Of a stretch of 15,526 bases of DNA, positions 9,401 through 15,526 are shown in pieces. The position numbers and the translations under genes are program-made. The DNA is from Isohypsibius dastychi (lineage: Eukaryota; Tardigrada; Eutardigrada; Parachela; Isohypsibiidae). The notes beneath the pieces are model-generated. The model was not told where the DNA came from and made no database searches. It saw nothing but the letters and a program-made list of their open reading frames with translations. Where the stretch lies: the NCBI GenBank assembly GCA_034696485.1, contig JAQIWT010000756.1, forward strand, positions 1 through 15,526, read 5' to 3'. How positions within the stretch are numbered: the stretch's first letter is position 1; every line of letters begins with the position of its first letter.

Positions 9401-10504
9401 CAAAGTTTTTAATCGGGTTACTCTACCAAGGGTGCTTGACTAGAGCAGGTCTGGCACTTACAGGGTTCACACGTTGAGGTGTCACAACCATAAAATGCTT
9501 TGATTTCCTGGCAGTCGCACTGGCTCAGGCGGTCAAGTTTGGGGATGAAATAAGGTGCGGTTTTGACCATGAATGCGGGAGTTCCAGGTTTGGCGAAATC
9601 GCTCGGTTGGTTATGCTGTCATCGAATTCAACTTTCAGTCAAGATTCAAAAATGAATATCGAGAATTTTAGCGCATACCGTGATGCTGCAGTAATCATAG
9701 TCACAAGTCTTCTGGTATTCGTTGGAACCGTAAAAGCGATAAGCAAGCTGGAGACCTGGATTAAAGTGGTTGTTTCTGGTACCACCAAAACAACACTTTG
9801 ATACATACCTTGTAGAACATTTTCTGGGAGGATCTGTATGTAGTTTGCTCGGTCTGGACGCTGGTGTTCGTTGCGCTTGCCCATGACTAGGGCAAAATAT
9901 TTCATAAGGCTGTGCAGACTCCCATCAAAACATCCATGGGAACCAGTTGCAAGGACCAACGCTTGCTCTGTCTTTCCTGATACCCAAGCTTCCAGAAATT
10001 TTCCCGAATAAGTGTGGCAGTATTGACCAACGGTCGCGCTGAGGAGCAAACACAGTTATAATCGAAACCAAGTTAACATCCAGAACTTGCTTACTTCAAG
10101 TTTGCATCGGTTGTAAACGGTGTAATCTTCAGCTTGAATTGCGGGGAAGTGGCTGGTGCTTCGACAAATTTCACACACATGTCCAGGTCTCCGGAAACGC
10201 GTATCATTGCCAGCCGGATCTGATTCTGTTGCTCTGGATCTGAAGTGTAACTGTTCAGTTGTTTGTTTGTTTCGATAGATTCTCCAAAAGAGTTGGTCAC
10301 GCACCAAAAGCCGGATCGATGTAGAATGGAATTTGATTGTCATCCCACTTCACCAGTTTCTTATCCCCGTTGACAATCTTTTTCTGCGCGGTGCAGCAGC
10401 TAACTACGGGAAAAACAGACTCAGATATTGGTTGAAGCACCAAAAAAACCAAACTTACCGAAGAAGAGCCAGGAAACAAGGTAAAAAACGAAGGACATGG
10501 TCAT
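6491..10504 (-). CDS. Secreted tandem astacin-like pseudoprotease with mucin-like tail
   Basis: Eleven exons: 10504-10459, 10403-10305, 10239-10095, 10038-9809, 9755-9679, 9615-9462, 9392-9000, 8940-8805, 8749-8520, 8457-8227, 8169-6491. The frame stays open throughout, 1139 aa. A signal peptide (1-22) is followed by an astacin-like domain (about 34-250), a Ser/Thr linker (251-366), a second astacin-like domain (367-580) and a Thr/Ser/Pro-rich tail (581-1139). Fold landmarks in both copies: KW..N..P..ID starts, the C(V/I)KF strand, RNE..RPDR after the helix, and YDYCSITHN at the Met-turn. The zinc motif HExxHxxGxxH is replaced by HSLMK (139-143) in domain 1 and GILMK (469-473) in domain 2, and the Met-turn methionine is Thr (199, 529). 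Proteolysis is therefore not expected. A binding, matrix or mucus role is inference. Two separate genes are unlikely: domain 2 has no ATG or signal peptide of its own. Confidence 0.85.
6977..7912 (-). repeat. Three amphipathic helix repeats inside the mucin-like tail
   Basis: Three similar segments of about 20 residues interrupt the Thr/Ser/Pro tail: residues 667-686 (core IQDQLAQLAQQLLNQLS), 918-937 (IEQQLNQFMEQLQS) and 959-978 (MQEVLNHFADQLG). They share a Q-L-N-x-F/L-x-x-Q-L pattern and heptad-like spacing. Codons lie at 7912-7853, 7159-7100 and 7036-6977. Confidence 0.55.
7979..9045 (-). repeat. Internal duplication, unit B
   Basis: Second copy of the astacin-like unit (residues 367-644), from KWPNNEVPYVID to the SSTTC that closes the conserved part of the Ser/Thr tail. 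It aligns with unit A at a near-constant offset of 330 residues (C434 with C104, D465 with D135, T529 with T199). Confidence 0.8.
9199..10350 (-). repeat. Internal duplication, unit A
   Basis: First copy (residues 34-315), from KWDDNQIPFYID through the astacin-like fold to a tail with VCFT (287-290) and SSTTC (311-315), both repeated in unit B (614-617, 640-644). Exons of 230 nt and 77+154 nt match 230 nt and 231 nt in unit B. Confidence 0.8.
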
Positions 10505-10970
10505 CTTCGCAAATGCGGTGTCGTGAGGACAATGATCACCGTTACCTGTTGTTTCTTACCCCGCTGGATTTTCGTAGTAGATCATAAACTCAAACTGGTC
10601 ATTCTCAGCGCGATCTTGACAACAAAACGTTGTTCGTGCGCGTGAAGTTTACAGAAATCAGTCATGATCATCTTCAGAAAAGAGTGGTAAGTAGCCAAAA
10701 ATGCCACCAAGTATGCAAACTCTACAAAAAATTCGCACATCGACAAAATTATCAACTACCACCGGTGTGGTCGAGAGCTCAAAACAACTCAAAAGGTGTC
10801 CATGAATGTGCTCGTATGGCGACAAGTGATCAGGGAACGTGTTGGCTGAACATATGGTTCTTGACCCACTGAGGAAACAATCGAACAGTCATTTCTTTGA
10901 ATATCATATGTTGATCAGCGAGACTCGGGTAAGGCTCAATACTAGCGAGAGAATTCAGCTGTTTTTTGTC
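10505..10970. other. Intergenic region between the ALAD 3' end and the astacin-like gene
   Basis: About 470 bp that should hold the ALAD 3' UTR and the promoter of the astacin-like gene, both on the minus strand. I see no AATAAA for ALAD, no clear TATA box and no convincing coding exon. Confidence 0.5.
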
Positions 10971-12268
<1,298 letters not shown>

Positions 12269-12304
12269 TTGAACAAAATATATAATTCAGGTGGAATACT
12301 AAGC

Positions 12305-12318
12305 CTGAAATGTTAGTA
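12305..12318 (-). promoter_or_regulatory. Branch point and 3' acceptor upstream of the ALAD start
   Basis: TACTAAC followed by ATTTCAG on the minus strand, a perfect branch-point consensus plus acceptor, 36 nt upstream of the ALAD ATG. It marks the end of a 5' UTR intron or a trans-splice site. Confidence 0.55.
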
Positions 12319-12319
12319 T

Positions 12320-13190
12320 TCATTTCAATTTTCAACCCAGTTTCTGATGCACTTGGATGGCTGGTTTTGGTTTATCCGATTAGATTCGTATCGTTCTTCT
12401 GCTCCATTTATCAATCCGGAAATCGTCCATTTCGGTACAAAACAATTCTGAGTTTAGACCAACTGGATCAAAATGAAATTGTTATATTCACTTTATAAAA
12501 TTTTGAAACATATTTGACTTCATTTGTTCATTCAAGTGCAGAATTTTTTGCATGGATGGGAGTAAAACGCAAATAATGGGGATAAAGTAAGAATAAAATG
12601 GTATTTGATGTCCAAATTTGCAGAAAAACGAACTCGTCAAAATTATGACACTGAGAACAGATTCGTAATTATTACGCCTACTTTCGACACAATGGTAGGC
12701 GTGTAGTAACGGTATTTATATTTCGCAAACAGACCGGAAATACTAAAGTAGCGGTTTCAATCTGAGGAATTCCAACGTTTCGTTCGTGCAATGAATACGT
12801 AATTTCCGCCTTTCACGAGTTTATTTCTTTGCTCGACCGTGTGGCTGACATCTCATCCATATGAGATTGTTTTTTTAAAAAAGTGCACAGGGTGGTGAAG
12901 TGTTTTCTATTTCAGATCTCAGAATTCTTGAGTAATGACGGTTGTGTTTGACCGCGTCTTATCGGTTAATCTCCAACGCCGAATTCGCCAAAGCAGGCGT
13001 GCAATGACATTTGTCTACTTCACAGCTAGAAATAATTCACTGATTGGACAAAGAAGCCAGCCCAGAAAACTCCCGTCAAATCCTTTCTCGGAAGAGAAAG
13101 CGAACGTGACAAACAAAAAGGATTGCCCAGGAGAGTAAAGATGACCGTCAATCCATCCATACTCCTCATGTAATGACCGCAGTCTCTCAA
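12320..13190. other. AT-rich region without a recognised gene
   Basis: About 870 bp upstream of ALAD. The reading frames are short and of low complexity. It probably holds the ALAD promoter and any 5' UTR exon; no other feature apart from the inverted repeat at 12674-12702 stands out. Confidence 0.5.
12674..12702. repeat. 8-bp perfect inverted repeat
   Basis: ACGCCTAC (12674-12681) and GTAGGCGT (12695-12702) are exact reverse complements around a 13-nt loop, in otherwise AT-rich sequence about 400 bp upstream of the ALAD start. Its role is unknown. Confidence 0.45.
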
Positions 13191-14785
13191 TCAAATTCCT
13201 CTCTTGAGAGAAATAAAAGTAGCTACGGCAGCAGTTTGCCATCTGCTTCATAACAATCTTTTGTCGAGGAGAAATATTTGCCACTTTGCATGCATCCAGT
13301 ATCAAACCGGTGGGATGGAGCAATTATGTTTCATGGCTAAATCTACAACGGCAATCTCTATTTGAAAATTGATTCAAAGCCTTCCAAACTGGACTACTGC
13401 TGACCAACTCTAAAGAGCGGCTGTTTATTTCCTTCAACAGCTGAATGAAAGTTTAGCATTTCGTCATTGAAAAATCGAGTTTGACGAGCGAGTCAACATT
13501 GACCACCGTGGAGTGCATTTTTCAACTTTTGTCGATCATTTATTCAGTTCTGATCAAGTCTATCCACTTCAGCCGGCACTTCCAACCTTTCAAGCATCCA
13601 CCGATCTCCTGAATGGTAAGCAAATGGTAACTTCCTGCATGGATTTCCGGTCTCGTGTGCGCGTTCTTTTCTGCCGACATATGCTTAAACTTGGCGAAAT
13701 TTTTGAATGGAATAAAATTTTCGTTATTCAGTTGAATATTGCAGCTCGATTAACAGATCTCTAAAATTCCTCATATGTGTTTGGATTTTCTCCTGCAGTG
13801 ATAACGTGGTGAAAAGCTCGATATACGTGAAATTGTAGAATAAAAGGATACATTATTGTGCCTTGATTCGAATTTAATCACATCCGTCATCTATCATAAT
13901 TCCATCGCTTTCGTGGAAGCAATGACATGGGCAGCTCCAGAAAAAAGTTGATTTGAATTCTGTGCTCGATTTAGGTTTATGACCGCCGAGAGCAACAAAA
14001 CTTTATTGCACATCCTCTGCATGGTGGGAAACTTTGCTCAGCTTTTTCTCATCATCAACCGCAGATTTGAACAAGTGAAAATTGGAAAGCATTAATAATC
14101 TCTTGAGTCGTGAGCTCAGCCATCAAACCCGCCCAACCTCCCAGCGAATTGTATACGAAAATCGTTGAGGATCGCTTGATGTGGTTATCTCATCGCAATC
14201 ACTCCTGCTTGAGAATTGCTTCACTGACGTTGGCCTGTTGAATTTGTTGAAGGCATCATCATTTCTCCAGTAGCCCTTTCTACGGAGTGCATTTGATTTA
14301 TCCTTCAATATAATACTTTCTTTCCCAGCTGGATGCAGTTATCATGCCATCGCGACCAGACTAAAGAGAAGCAATCGATTTTGAACCGATTAAAAAGCAC
14401 CTTTTATTCGCATCATTCTCCTTGATAATCATCGGGAATCGAATTTGCATACGCTGATCACGCCCATTGTTACGAGAATGTTATTATTGAAAAAAGTCAA
14501 AGTGGCATTCCTATTGACATTTATCGACGTTTGGAACCGTCCAGCCGGAAAGATGGGCTTCAAAACTGGATCACTTTTCTGATCGTTGCTCATTTCATGA
14601 TAATGCGCGTGTTGATTAGCGGACCGTGGAATTAAGGACATGCAGAGCGACATGCCGGCAAAAGGATTTCCGACAGCTGAATCGAGATCGTTGACAAAGA
14701 CCTTGTCCAGGCGTCGAACAGCTCAGGAACTGCGTCTATTAAGCTACTGTTTAAAATCACAGTTGCAGTCCACGGACATTTCCGG
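13190..14785 (-). pseudogene. Probable decayed copy of ALAD
   Basis: Pieces resembling ALAD exons 2, 3, 5 and 6 occur in the right order on the same strand as the intact gene. Exon 2: IDAVPELFDAWTRSLSTIS at 14739 against INRVAEFLEPLVQDGLRSI. Exon 3: MSNDQKSDPV at 14593 against MADDQHNPV. Exon 5: GAAHVIAS at 13938 against GAHIVAPS, then ATGATAGATGACGGA against the MMDGR codons, then FYSTISRISSF at 13845 against [10 protein letters not shown] with an exact TCGAGCTTTT. Exon 6: SYHL at 13632, VVDLAM at about 13349 and IVMK at 13257. Spacing from exon 2 to 3 and inside exon 5 is close to that of ALAD (146 v 170 nt, 93 v 102 nt). The frame is broken by stops and shifts, the K203 position is lost and no zinc site remains. 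Extra sequence of unknown origin lies at about 14050-14430 and 13360-13550. Identity is low (about 50-60% by eye), so this is a moderate-confidence call. Confidence 0.5.
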
Positions 14786-14846
14786 TGATAATGAGGAACA
14801 CAACGGAAAGGGATCAGAATGTTTCAATTACATCAGTCAGTGCTTC

Positions 14847-15526
14847 ATGGGAGGTGTTATTGCACGTCAGAGAATTGCTAACGGCGTTCAGGCATATAAA
14901 ATTCAGGTAATCATATATTTGATTACGCAATACTAAAGTGTGATTTCTATTTTCCAACAACTTTGCGAATGAATACTTCGTGACAATGATATTGACATGT
15001 AATGCTTTTCAACGAGTCACCACTAGTGTGATTGATGAGCTCTTTGCGAGTCTGGAAGCGTTCTTTTGTGTGGAAATATTCGATAATGTTTTTAACGAAA
15101 AAATATTCGAGAACTTTTTTGCTCATAATATTTTAAACAATATTTTCAAACTGTATGAAAAGATTAAACAATCGTTTATATTTCCCGGCGACTTTTAAAT
15201 TATAAATAGTGATGCATATTCAATTTTTTTCATGATTACAGGACTATAAAACAGCATATCGAGAATGGCAGGCTGCGAGCCATTTGTGTGATAACCGAGA
15301 ACTATTTTACACTTTGGGTAAGTGGGCATTTTTAAACTTGCATCCAACGTCTATATTTGATTCTATCTTTAGGAAACCTGATCTCATTGTCGTTTGACTT
15401 TGGCCATTTCGAAAAGATGTTATATTTTGCCGTTCAGCAGTTTGAAATTGGTCGTTTTTTAAACGATTCTACCTTGCTGGCGGCGGCATATTTAAATCTC
15501 GGTACTTCACGAGGGCTACTCGGAAA
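14847..15526 (+). CDS. RAPSN: Rapsyn homologue, 5' part (runs off the window)
   Basis: Three exons are visible: 14847-14906, 15242-15317 and 15373-15526 (incomplete), giving the first 96 residues. Rapsyn is a cytoplasmic, membrane-attached TPR/RING scaffold that clusters acetylcholine receptors at synapses. MGGVIARQRIANGVQAYKIQ matches the vertebrate N-terminus (MG, then a basic/helical QQIEKGLQLYQ), and FEKMLYFAVQQFEIGR...YLNLGTSRGLLG matches the second TPR unit of rapsyn. The start was placed at 14847 because glycine 2 would be the N-myristoylation site as in vertebrate rapsyn. An in-frame ATG 69 codons upstream (14640) is possible but its extra sequence resembles no rapsyn. Intron 1 is 335 nt and AT-rich, intron 2 is 55 nt. 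The remaining TPRs, coiled coil and RING lie outside the window. A generic TPR protein is the alternative. Confidence 0.8.

Noticed and set aside
13015-13323. 102-codon open frame on the minus strand as a gene
   Set aside because: It begins at a TTG right after a stop, has no ATG-led domain or matching splice sites, and part of it fits the decayed ALAD exon 6.
14980-15198. 72-codon plus-strand open frame
   Set aside because: It lies inside rapsyn intron 1 between a good donor and acceptor, is AT-rich and shows no domain.

Overview
The window reads as a compact animal (metazoan) nuclear genome. Genes are split by many short GT-AG introns, mostly 43-69 nt. Stops are followed by AATAAA or ATTAAA signals, and neighbouring genes lie a few hundred bases apart on both strands. 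The protein families (ecto-NTPDase, Ly6/quiver-like, astacin fold, porphobilinogen synthase, rapsyn) point to a bilaterian, probably a small-genome ecdysozoan such as a tardigrade. The typical nematode is unlikely, because nematodes are generally reported to lack a complete haem pathway and the window carries an intact ALAD. The species placement is inference. All gene models were spliced by eye; each multi-exon model keeps one frame through every junction.

Layout. 254-999 (-): a two-exon gene for a 125-aa secreted peptide precursor that I do not recognise. 1000-2321: mostly empty, with one weak two-exon candidate. 2322-5020 (+): an eight-exon E-NTPDase (CD39 family), 584 aa, two membrane anchors, all five apyrase motifs. 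It converges on 5210-6112 (-), a four-exon Ly6/quiver-like, probably GPI-anchored protein of 207 aa; their 3' ends overlap. 6491-10504 (-): an eleven-exon gene for a 1139-aa secreted protein made of two tandem astacin-like domains, both without the zinc-binding residues, followed by a Thr/Ser/Pro-rich mucin-like tail. 10971-12268 (-): a six-exon, complete delta-aminolevulinic acid dehydratase (335 aa). 12320-13190: no gene seen. About 13190-14785 (-): collinear degenerate pieces that look like a decayed ALAD copy. 14847-15526 (+): the 5' part of a rapsyn homologue, running off the window.

The genes do not form one pathway. Several act at the cell surface or in secretion (nucleotide hydrolysis, Ly6 protein, mucin-like pseudoprotease, peptide precursor, receptor-clustering rapsyn), while ALAD is a cytosolic housekeeping enzyme. 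The most unusual item is the double dead-astacin/mucin protein: its two halves share intron positions, phases and even exon lengths, so it arose by internal duplication of one multi-exon unit, and both copies lost the catalytic residues. Next in interest are the probable ALAD pseudogene, which overlaps the rapsyn 5' region in antisense, and the unrecognised peptide precursor.
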